Origin: Gnetum montanum
Taxonomy: Eukaryota > Streptophyta > Gnetopsida > Gnetales > Gnetaceae
Assembly (NCBI GenBank): GCA_015680685.1
Contig: MNCI01022611.1
Coordinates: 979,139 to 1,043,138, forward strand
Direction: 5' to 3'
DNA length: 64,000 nucleotides
Of this stretch, positions 55,361 through 64,000 are shown piece after piece. Within the stretch, counting starts at the first letter, position 1, and every line of letters starts with the position of its first letter. The translations under genes and the position numbers were made by a program. The notes under the pieces were generated by a model that made no database searches, was not told where the DNA came from, and saw only the letters and a list, made by a program, of their open reading frames with translations.

Positions 55361-56540
55361 TAATGTTATAATTTAAAAAGTTAGTAGAATAAAAAAGAAG
55401 TGAAAATAAGGTACAATGAGATCAAAAAAATTTCTAGCATCCCATGGATAAGAATAAACCTTAGAAAAATGCTAGATCTAAGAAATATATACAAAATAAT
55501 CAAATTTAAAAATACTCATTTGATCAAGTAGTTGCTAAACAAGAAAATATTAGTAAAAATAAATTTTCATAGAATCAAAATACCAAAAACCCATAATCTA
55601 AAGCAAAGTATAAAATTTTTCTTCTTAAGATAACTATATAAAATCTTCACATGGTTGTAATCTCCCAAACAAGCTCTAAATCCTAGATCAAACTAAAGAT
55701 CAATGATGGAATCTAGGCAAAACCTAACACCATATATAAAACTAAGCTTTTACTAGGATCCTATATGATAATGTAGATCTAGATATGGCTTCTCTCCAAA
55801 TTGGTAGGATCTTCCTATCTAGTTCTATCTTCTAGATATCAACAATGCAAATAGATGGCTTTAATTGAAATGGTTGCTAGGTATTTATGCTCATAAAGGT
55901 AGGACATGTTGGGGAAAAGGGGAAATTCTATTGGGAAAAAAATTAAAAGAAAATTTTAATTTCTAAAAATAAATAAAAGTAATATTTTAATATGGGCTTC
56001 TACCTAACACTACCCTAGTAGAAACCCTCTTCTATGATGTTTAAGACCCAAACATAACTAGCCACTGTATTATCATGAGATCCTATAAAACATAAAGTAA
56101 AAGTAAGTTTAAAACTGAAAAAATATATTTATTTACAAAAATAGTTCATATAGAAAAATATAATGTACCCGAAACAATGCATACCATAAACCAATTTGAT
56201 ACGCCATGTGCTAATGACCCATATAGTGCCTAATACATGTGAATAAGAAACTATAGAAAATTAGGTTAATGCACATATCCTCAATCAAAAGAAAATAAAA
56301 AATACTAAAAATGTTACAATTACTAAACATAAATTAAAATTAAAAGTAAAAAAAATATTAAACTATTAAAAAATATTTAAGAAGGCAATAATAGAGCACA
56401 TAGCTCAAATAATATAAGCATGATCAATAAAGCAAGAACATTAATAAAGCATAAGACAGAGATCTAATATAACATATCAAATAATCAAATCACAAACATA
56501 CAAAGAGCTAAGGGTTATCTAAGATAGGAATTTTATATAG
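55361..56540. other. AT-rich host DNA right of A
   Basis: No protein recognised. It continues the tract left of A and precedes the integrase remnant K; it may include the decayed 3' end or LTR of K, but I cannot place its limits. Confidence 0.4.
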
Positions 56541-56544
56541 TTCC

Positions 56545-57535
56545 CCTTTTAAGAATATTTCTCTTGAATGATATTAGGGTGTGAGATATACAGATCTTTC
56601 TCTACTTCCCATGTTATTTTCTAATTTCCATATTTCTTCTAAATATCCTTCACCATTTTAATAATATTCTTTCTCAATATTCTCTTCATCTTTTCTACAA
56701 TCTTAACTAGCCACTCCAAAATTTTGACATGAATTTAAAGTTGTATGCCCTACTTATCTATTCTATGACTATAATCCATAATATACTTTCTCAACATGGA
56801 AATGTGAAATATATCATGAGTCAAATATAATTGCTATAGAAGGTCAAGTTAAAAAGTAACCAAATAGTGAGGCGCTAAATTTTCTATTCTATCAAATCTT
56901 GTAATCCCTTTCAAATATGAAACTTTAAGAAATACTTAATTACCAACGCTAAACTCTAAAGGTCATCTCATGTTGTTGCCATAGTTTGAAAATATTTCTT
57001 GGGCTTCCTACAATTTACCTCTAATAATTTCAATCTATTATATATCATATTCAATATCTATATTGTTGTTCTATCTATCCTCTATAATATCCTAGCAAAA
57101 AGATGTATGGAAAGGTTAGCATATAATACTTCATAAGTTGCTACTTTTAAACTAGCTTGATAACTATCATTGTATACAAACTTTGCAAATGGAAAAACTT
57201 AGTTCCAAATATATCTATAGTCTAAATCATTAGATAAAAGAATATAATATAAAATTTAATGTATTATCTTTATCTAACCATCAATATTAGGATGATATGC
57301 TAATATAATATTCAATGTAGTATCTAGAATCTTTCAAAAAGACTACCAAAATCTAGAAGTAAACTTTGGATCTCTATCTAACATAATCTTATTCAAAATT
57401 CCATGAATTCTAATGATCTTTGATAAGAATAACTGAGCAATCTCTTCAACACTATTTCTTGGTTTTATAGCTAAAACATCCCAAAGGAAATTATTGTTAC
57501 AATCCATAGCCAAAATTCTTTGTAATTTGGTTGAA
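56545..57535 (-). pseudogene. pol: element K: Ty3/gypsy integrase remnant (Tekay/Del-like)
   Basis: On the - strand, reading leftwards: IKPRNSVEEIAQLFLSKIIR and IHGILNKIMLDRDPKFTSRF (core with DRDPKFTSRFW), YNDSYQASLKVATYEVLYAN, then after a frame change QEAQEIFSNYGNN, LEFSVGN, VFLKVSYLKGITRF, HDIFHISMLRKYI, and a chromodomain-like end KITWEVEKDLYISHPNIIQ. This order and wording are those of the integrase C-terminal half of Tekay/Del chromoviruses. Stops and frame changes are many. Upstream pol is cut off where E is inserted at 57661. Confidence 0.7.
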
Positions 57536-57660
57536 AAATAAAGGTAGATGTGATTACCTTATTTTCCCCAAAAAGTATTGCATTATGGCCCTATATTAAT
57601 CAAGTTTAAGGTAGTTTTTAATGTAAAATATGATATTTTCAGCCCATACACTATAGATGT

Positions 57661-58580
57661 TGATGAGTGGCGAGGTACCCCTACACTCAACCATACAAAA
57701 TGAGGGTAGCACACGCGATCCGGTCGAACTCCACAGACTAAATGCCTAAACGCCACAAGAAACACTTGGGGTTAATTAATCGTTATCTTCCTAGACTTAC
57801 TTGTTGTTGTCATGGTGTATGGTTAAGTCTAAGGTATATGATTTTTTTGATCTTTTCTGGTTTATCTCCTATGCTAAGGGGTGAAGGGTTGAGAGACTAA
57901 AACTAACTCTAACTACAGCGCTAAGTCCTAGCGTCAGCATCCGTTCCCGCTTGCCATACACACCATGAATTGTGCAACTGTGGCTACCAAATGTTAATCG
58001 TTACTGGGATTACCACACGTAATGCACGTGCTCAAAGCGGTCGTACTAAGGCACCTAACTAGCCTAAGTGTGACAAGCAGCCGATTCCTTGACTAGCCGT
58101 ACACATCCGTAGATGCTCGTAATCAAGTTGTACTTGTCCCACGTTCTAGGAGATAAGGGTGAGAGAATCTAATCGCAATGAGTAGTCAATTCCTTGGCTA
58201 GCCGTACACATTCGTCAATGCTCGTAACCAAGTCGTACTCATGCCGTGTTACTAGGAAAGCAGTAAATAACATTAAATAAACCTATCCATGTATTGCAAG
58301 GTTTATCCACAAAGCTCATCTTTGCCATACACAACTTTTGTTCAAGTACAAAGCTGCTCGAATAAAGAACCGTTCACTTGGGGGACTCCTACTGCGGGCA
58401 CATGGAAAATATTCTATCTTTGGGGTGATCAATCCACCAGAGCTTTTCTACTTCTAGCCTATGATTACAAATCAAGGGAGTGCCACCTCTTATTTATAGA
58501 TTTGGCGGCAGACCGCGATATCGCGGCGGCCACGATATCATGTACACGATATCACGGCTTGTGCATATCGCGTCTCATCA
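57661..58580 (-). repeat. 3' LTR of E
   Basis: It starts TGATGAGTGGCG and ends GTCTCATCA. It aligns along its length with the LTRs of A in reverse. TATA on the - strand is at 58493-58500; GATATC/CGCGATATCGCG copies lie at 58513-58570. Confidence 0.9.
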
Positions 58581-58582
58581 TA

Positions 58583-58593
58583 CCCCCATGACT
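58583..58593 (-). promoter_or_regulatory. polypurine tract of E
   Basis: AGTCATGGGGG on the - strand, two bases (TA) before the LTR, as in A and B. Confidence 0.78.
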
Positions 58594-59359
58594 GAATGAA
58601 AACTTTTCCTTGAGTTCCTTACAATGATATTGGGAAGGTATGGAATTATTGAGGGGAATGGAACTAATGGAATGACATGTGAATAGATCATTATTACAAG
58701 ACTTGGCAAAACTGGTGTTCATGACAACAAGGGTGAACACCTTATTACAATGACATCAGGCCACAGTTGGCAGCTGAGAGAAAATAGGAGAGAGAAGAGA
58801 AGAGAAGAAGAGAGAAGAGTCTTGCTATTACCAATGCCTAGATTTTTCCTTCGTTGTCCATCCATAGGCACGTCATCAATCTTGCTCCTTGCATAACTGC
58901 TTCAGCGCTGCTCCATTCCAAGTGTTTGCTCCAGATCCATTCCATTCTATGATTGCCATTTGCACACACAACACAATCATATATTAGCAAGGGTAATTGA
59001 ATCATTAAGTAAATAATACCTTGCTTTGGTGTCAGTCCATTGGCTAGGTTGTGGTATGGTTGATATGGACCTGGGAAGATGTAGATGCTGACTACCGAAG
59101 GTGTAGGGGTTAGGAAGAGAAACGAAAAAATTTGGGGCTTAGGAGAAAAATCAAAAAATCAGGCCCTGTACCCCCATGAATAAGCGCGAACCTTTGGTAG
59201 CGTTAGAATGGAGAAAGAAAAGGAGTAAGAAAGACAGGTAAAAAGGGACAACTATGGCATCAATGAAGTAGATTTCAAGATGGAAATGAACAAAAATTAA
59301 AATTAATTACAAAATGTTAAGGAAAAGAAGTTAACGAATGTTCCAAATAGGAATGTCGG

Positions 59360-59385
59360 TGGGTCCTCCCCAAAGCAGGCTCATG
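59360..59385 (-). promoter_or_regulatory. conserved 3' box, copy E
   Basis: On the - strand GAGCCTGCTTTGGGGAGGAC then CCA; one difference from A within the long form (T to C). Confidence 0.6.
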
Positions 59386-60433
59386 CCATTAATGCCCTGA
59401 CAAACCCACATTCAAAGAGTCCATAGGCTCTGGGAATGTCTTTTGGAACAAGAGTTAAAGTGTTAACCACAAGAATTTACTGAAAAGAAAACAATGCATC
59501 AACCAAAATATATACATTAATGATACAATCAACAATGAGGTGAACAATGGAGAGAAGGATGGAGAGAAGAGAAATGGAATGGAATCCCAAGAACAAGGTG
59601 GTGTACAGCCCCTTGTGTCTTTGATGATTAATGTGACTTGGCAAATCTCATTCCAACTCCGGGCTCAAACCAACCACTTCCAGTGACTTCGCATCGATGC
59701 ATTCGGTTAAACCATCCACTTGGATAACAAGGATGCATCTTCAAAGAGCCACTACCATTCCAATGAAACAAAGGAGAGAATGGGAAGTGAGAAGGGCCTT
59801 AGTTAGAGGAAACACTGTTGGTTCCATAACTAGTGCTTGTAGCCCAAATTTTATTTTGTCTAAGGGGTGTGCTTTGAATCCTCACTTTGGTTTTTTTTTT
59901 GTGTTTTGTATTTTTATACGTGGGGGCCACACCATGCAAAGACTTCTTATTTTTATTATCTCAGCTTCTGATAATTGGGTAACATTGGAACGGTAAGAAA
60001 ACTCAAGAAGAAAACATCCAAGCACCCAAGAGAATGACCAACATAAAAGCATTAAGTTCCTTTGAAGTCACACCCTTTGCAATCCTTGAGTCCTTCCTTA
60101 GTTTGAGAAATACCCAGTCACTGGTTCATTAAAGTTCTTATTAGAAGGGAACTGTACATTTCCAAGCCAAGAGAAACCATAGAAATTGATGGATGGATGG
60201 ATGAAGTGATCTCATTGCCTGCCATATCAAAAGAAACATACCTTAGTATCAACATTGTAACTTAAAGGTAAAAACATAACATTAGCAATCAATATGAAAA
60301 TAGTTTATACCATCAGTCTGAACACTTATTGGGTGACGAACATACATGGTGGATACACACACACACTCACACAAAAAATGGAAAAGTGTAACAATGGTGT
60401 AAAAAAAAATAGAAAAGAGGTTAAATAAAGTTG

Positions 60434-60510
60434 TAAAACAAAAATTAGAAAAGTTAAAGAAATTTGTAAAACAAAAATGTGTAAAACAAAAACGTGTAAA
60501 ACAAAAATAG
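60434..60510 (-). repeat. short tandem repeat
   Basis: Four or five copies of GTAAAACAAAAA with small spacers (YGT or TAGAAAAGTT...). The same place in A has only two related blocks, so this is a local expansion in E. Confidence 0.6.
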
Positions 60511-60535
60511 AAAAAGAACTAAGGGCCCCATATGG

Positions 60536-61400
60536 TTAGCATAGGTGGCCATCTCCCCCATGACTGAGTTGTAAGCGAGAGATCCAAAATAATGAGCATC
60601 TATTTGAATTTCTAAGAAGTGCCCAACTTCTCCCAATTAATGATCTTAAGTTGAGGGGTGGAAGTTGGTGACGCTCACGTTCCAATGTGTCTATGCCATG
60701 GTTGTTGGCATGAGTTTCCTCAGTTCGTTCCATGCATATTTGTCTGCTCTTACGAGTAGCTATCAACTACAGGGTGTCTACTACTACTTCTTGTGTGGTT
60801 GCTACATACAGGCATCTTTGTTTCAATGTTTCTAGGACATACCTGTTGCATGGAGGCATTTCCTCCATGTCATCACCCAATGAATCACTGTATGTGATGC
60901 ATGGAACTTTCCTCTTCTCAATCTTTCCACAAATATTTATCTTAGAGATTTCCAAGGAAAGATCGTGGATCCTAAGACATGCATCTACTGTGCTAAGCCA
61001 TGACCTTCCCATTATAATTGGGAAGTCCCCTTCATTGTTGTTGTTTACTGGTATCACTAGGAAATCAACTAGGTATGACCACCCACCTACAGTGGTAACG
61101 ATGTCCTCCACTGTTCCCAAGGGAGTAGTGATGGACTGGTCAGCCAGCTCCAAGTGAATATTTCTCTTCTTTAGTAGAGGCAGGTTCCAGGTTTTATACA
61201 TCTCTTGTGATATTAAGTTAACTCCAAAACCTGAGTCTAGAAGAGCTTTACATGGTTTATCTCCAGCGACTTGTAGATAGATTAAGGGACTTCCAGGATC
61301 AGGGAATTTCTTGCGAAGGTGGCCTACCATGATCCAATCAGTAATGGTATGTGTTAACATATCCCTATGTGTTGAGCTCTATTGTTGGATGGAAGGGGGC
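60536..61400 (-). pseudogene. pol: protease of E joined to the pol tail
   Basis: MLTHTITDWIMVGHLRKKF, active-site region LLDSGFGVNLISQEMYKTW with an intact D-S-G, PLGTVEDIVTTVGGWSYLVD, EGDFPIIMGRSWLSTVDACL and RKVPCITYSDS. No stop interrupts 61360 to 60767. Unlike A, B and C there is no stop after YSD; the frame runs through LGDDMEEMPPCNRYVLETLK and into VATTQE, then a stop at about 60764. The linker continues (ICMERTEETHANNHGIDTLE, LNLRSLIGRSWALLRN) and jumps to RCSLFWISRLQLSHGGDGHL, the last residues of integrase. RT, RNase H and integrase are missing at this join. Confidence 0.82.
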
Positions 61401-63842
61401 TCCCAAGCCTTATTTGATGGAGGGACATTTTGAGGCTCAACCGCTTGTGGTTGTGAGAGCTTGTTTAGGCTTTTGGTTCTGAAGAAAGGTCTTCTCTTTG
61501 TACGGTTGTCGGAACCAATAGTGGGTTGAAGGTTTATAGCTCTTGTAACATTATGTTGCTATGGTTGAGTAGGCAATTCCCCCTGCATTGTTGGAACAGG
61601 TTGTATGGGAACTACAAGTGGAAGAGGTGCAGGTGGAGTTAGAGGATGGGCTGAATGTGAGATATCTCCCAAAGGAGAAGGAGTCCTCCTGAAGTACTCC
61701 CAAACTTGGTAGTGATGTTGGGGAGTAGTGTGACCCATAGAGAAACTGGCTACTGCACATAATAATCGTAAGGATCAGGCTGCTGGTAAGGGTACTGATG
61801 TGTTGGCGGTGGCATCCCCCATGACTGTGGGTATTGCCACTGCTGATGTTGTCCAATAGGCTGTGGAGGTGTTCCACTTGGGTAATATGTTAAGGATTGG
61901 TGGAACACCCTTGGGTTACCTTGTGGATAAGGTAACCTTCGGGGTGTTTTCCTTTGATTAAGTCTTGGATTTAACGCATACACCCCAGACTCTTGCAGAT
62001 GTGAGATAATTGGGCAACATCTCTTAGGATGGTCATAGTAGCAAACCTCACATCCACTATCATTGTCTGACTTAGAATTCACAGCCTCATTGAAGATAGG
62101 AATTTTCCACTTACCCTTGTTATGTGCAGGGCTTATGTTTCTCCGCTTGGTTTTGCCTTTGTCACTACTTTGTTCTACCTTAGACTCTTCTACGATTTTT
62201 AAGACTATTTCTATTCTTGAGTCTAGGGAATCCCACATTTGGTCTACCTTAGCCGATACCTCGGTTGTTAACTTTTGGATTGGTAAGGTTTTTCAATTCA
62301 CCAACTTCTCGAGTGGTGACTCATCCTCCTCATCATAGAATTTCACTCCCTTCTTGCAAAGGGAGGGATCATGGTTGTATTCTTCCGCACTTTCCCTCTT
62401 ACGTAGCTCACCCTCTTCTTGCACTACTTGTTCCAACAAACTTTCAACTTCATGGACTCTTAGTTGGGAAAGTCTCCCTTGGGTGTAAGTCCCAAGAGTT
62501 CTTCTCATTTCATTCCTTAGCCCATCCACGATGTGGTGAAGTTGATCCCGCTTAGCGTATCCATGGCTCGGGCAATGATGTAGCAGTGTATAGTAATGGG
62601 CCATGGTAGCATCCAAGGGTTCATAAGAACCTTGTTTCTAGCCTTGGATCTTCTTACACAAATTGGACACTCTGGAGTACATCTAATATTTGTTGTTGAA
62701 CAGTTCAAGCATCGTACTCCATCTCCTGATGGTTTTCGATTCTAAGGACCGGTACCAGCTCTCTACTTCTTTAGTGAGTGTCCTTGGGAACAACTTAAGC
62801 TTCTGCCAGTCATTAACAATATTTTGCAAGGCATAGGCATCATGGAATGCCTATAAATGATGTTGAGGATCAGCGTTGTATCCCCCTGCAAAATGTAGGA
62901 TATTATTTATGTCCAAACGCTTGATCCTGCTATCTTTTAAGTGCCTTGTGGGGATCGTAACTTCCTCTGTGATGTCTAGCATGCTTCGGGTTGCGAGTAG
63001 GGGTTCATCATGATCATCCCTATCATGATGTTTGTGATGTCTTCGTGGTGGTTCCCTACTCTCCCTGTGTCCTTGCCCTTGTCCTAACTCCTGATCTTCC
63101 TGTCGAGGTCTTTCATCTTCTTTACTTTTACCCTCTCCATTGTGCTCATGATGGTTGTGCCCAGAAGTGAAAGGAGAGTGTGAATGGTGAGATGAAGGAG
63201 AAGAGGAAGGGGATCCATCACCATGGCGATGTTTCTTACCTTCTCTTCGGCTGCTTCGGCCCCGATCGTTGTAACGATCTAAGTGTCTGTCCTTAGCGTG
63301 AGTGGTTGTTCCTACTATGAACAGTTGGTGTTCATAGGGATCAGAGCCTGTAGCATGTACAGTTGATCGAAGGCCTTGATGCCTAACGTCTTCACCATTG
63401 TGAGGAGGAGGAACATCATTTTCTAAGAAACCCGTTGTGAGGGGTTCCTTGNTGTACGTGCTACGCTTGTTTCATATGGTTGAGTGTAGGGGTACCTCNT
63501 GAGTCTTGGCTCTCATGCCTTAAGTCCCGAATATGTGAGGCATCTGTGGGATGATAATCCCTTGTGTCAAAGTCATCCATAACGTATTCTGCAAATAGTT
63601 CTTGCATACCAATCTGTGCTAAGGCACGGAAAAGCATGTTAGGGACTNNNNNNNNNNNNNNNNNNNNNNNNNNCACATAACTAAAATCAGCCAAGTCCTT
63701 AGTAATCTAAGGTGACATATACTCATCCCGATGAGTATGTGCCTGATTTNTACTAAGGACTTGGCTGATATTGGTTATGTGTATGTCGCTGATTATCTTC
63801 TGTGTTATCCCTAGGTGAGTTAACCTTATGAGAAGAAGCCAT
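61401..63842 (-). pseudogene. gag: Gag of E
   Basis: It starts MASSHKVNSPRDNTEDNQ at 63842. The Gag domain is collinear with A. It shares with A the TAG in HHL*AFHDA (62851-62853), the TAG in IQG*KQG (about 62637), and a stop after LVN (TGA here, TAG in A). It lacks the 5-base deletion of A: DATMAHYYTLLHHCPSHGYA is intact. The cysteine motif reads CEVCYYDHPKRCCPIISH near 62000-62050. The Q/P/Y-rich tail (61750-61930) leads to the protease after one frame change. The 5' third is disturbed by N-marked, wrongly oriented pieces. Confidence 0.8.
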
Positions 63843-63936
63843 TNTGGCATGTAAGAACTATTTGCGGAATACATTTTGGATAAATTTAACACAAGGGATT
63901 ATCATCCCACAGATGCCCAACGTATTCGGGATGAAN
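63452..63936. other. assembly-disturbed stretch with N bases
   Basis: Single N at 63452, 63499, 63750, 63844 and 63936, and a run of 26 N at 63648-63673. Pieces between them alternate in orientation: 63453-63498 is LTR end sequence in + orientation, 63500-63647 is gag in - orientation, 63674-63749 and 63845-63935 are gag in + orientation, and 63751-63843 is gag in - orientation. This is better explained by contig joining than by biology. Confidence 0.8.
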
Positions 63937-63948
63937 TCAAAGACTTAG

Positions 63949-63966
63949 TCCCCGGCAACAGTGCCA
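63949..63966 (-). promoter_or_regulatory. primer-binding site of E (tRNA-Asp type)
   Basis: On the - strand TGGCACTGTTGCCGGGGA, 16 of 18 bases matching the complement of plant tRNA-Asp; both differences are transitions. One base separates it from the LTR. Confidence 0.85.
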
Positions 63967-63967
63967 A

Positions 63968-64000
63968 TGATGAGTGGCGAGGTACCCCTACACTCAACCA
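63968..64000 (-). repeat. 5' LTR of E, first 33 bases only
   Basis: TGATGAGTGGCGAGGTACCC and following bases equal the start of the 3' LTR at 57661. The rest lies beyond the window. Confidence 0.85.

Larger units (their letters stand above)
58594..60535 (-). other. 3' non-coding region of E
   Basis: It is collinear with 52559-54432 of A: T-rich start, TTTGCATGGTGTGGCCCCCA, the conserved box (59360-59385), an internal CATGGGGGTACAGGGCCTG block (about 59160-59177), and the ATG of the short MAIIEWNGSG start at 58959. The acceptor before that ATG has mutated to GCAA. Confidence 0.65.
57661..64000 (-). mobile_element. element E: Athila-like retrotransposon with gag and protease only (partial, runs off right edge)
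   Basis: Same family as A, opposite strand. 3' LTR 57661-58580; the 5' LTR begins at 63968 and leaves the window, so the target duplication cannot be checked (left flank GATGT, 57656-57660). The interior is 5.4 kb against 8.0 kb in A; the missing part is RT, RNase H and integrase. The gag and protease frames are the cleanest in the window. Confidence 0.85.

Noticed and set aside
61551-61877. 108-codon open frame (-)
   Set aside because: Alternative frame of the Q/P/Y-rich Gag tail of E; the real frame is the one matching A.
1-64000. Host protein-coding genes
   Set aside because: Every coding trace I could interpret belongs to retroelements; remaining open frames are short and unsupported.

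Overview
This window is plant nuclear DNA made almost entirely of LTR retrotransposons. The evidence is Ty3/gypsy and Ty1/copia Gag and Pol remnants, primer-binding sites complementary to plant tRNA-Asp and initiator tRNA-Met, and nested LTRs with 5-bp target-site duplications (TSDs). The sequence is AT-rich and I find no host gene, tRNA or rRNA gene. A large-genome seed plant (conifer or similar) would fit, but the sequence alone does not name a species. I label the elements A to H and K.

Layout. (1) 1-13190: a chromovirus-like Ty3/gypsy pol (H, + strand) is cut into three pieces by two Ty1/copia-type elements, G (723-6661, - strand) and F (7413-11463, + strand). Both keep a gag but no recognisable pol. 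A truncated LTR of the D family lies inside F. (2) 13147-16832: an unrecognised - strand coding remnant, then a non-coding tract with scattered copies of a short motif. (3) 16838-44061: a three-level nest. Element C (+, TSD AATAC) contains D (18653-35218, -, TSD ATGAG), which contains B (20252-30145, +, TSD GTGAT/ATGAT). (4) 44067-45450 and 55361-57660: older AT-rich DNA holding a - strand gypsy integrase remnant (K) and receiving element A (45456-55355, +, TSD AACCC). (5) 57661-64000: element E (-), running off the right edge through an N-marked, apparently mis-joined stretch.

A, B, C, D and E form one Athila/Tat-like Ty3/gypsy group. They share a tRNA-Asp-type primer-binding site, LTR ends of the form TGATGAG...CTCATCA, a similar Gag, a U3 full of GATATC palindromes just before a TATA box, and a long 3' non-coding region with short conserved blocks. 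A and B carry the complete order gag-protease-RT-RNase H-integrase, but every gene is broken by stops. C and E keep gag and protease but lack RT-RNase H-integrase. D keeps essentially gag only. C alone has a long decayed 3' ORF.

Points most worth following: repeated loss of exactly the RT-to-integrase block; a stop codon at the same place at the protease/RT boundary in A, B and C; a polypurine block (AGTCATGGGGG) repeated within elements and kept even where pol is gone; a 3' box (CTTTGGGGAGGACCCACT) recognisable in all five elements; palindromic U3 arrays; and an atypical C-C-C-H cysteine motif in Gag. All gene remnants here are pseudogenes; no intact autonomous element is present.
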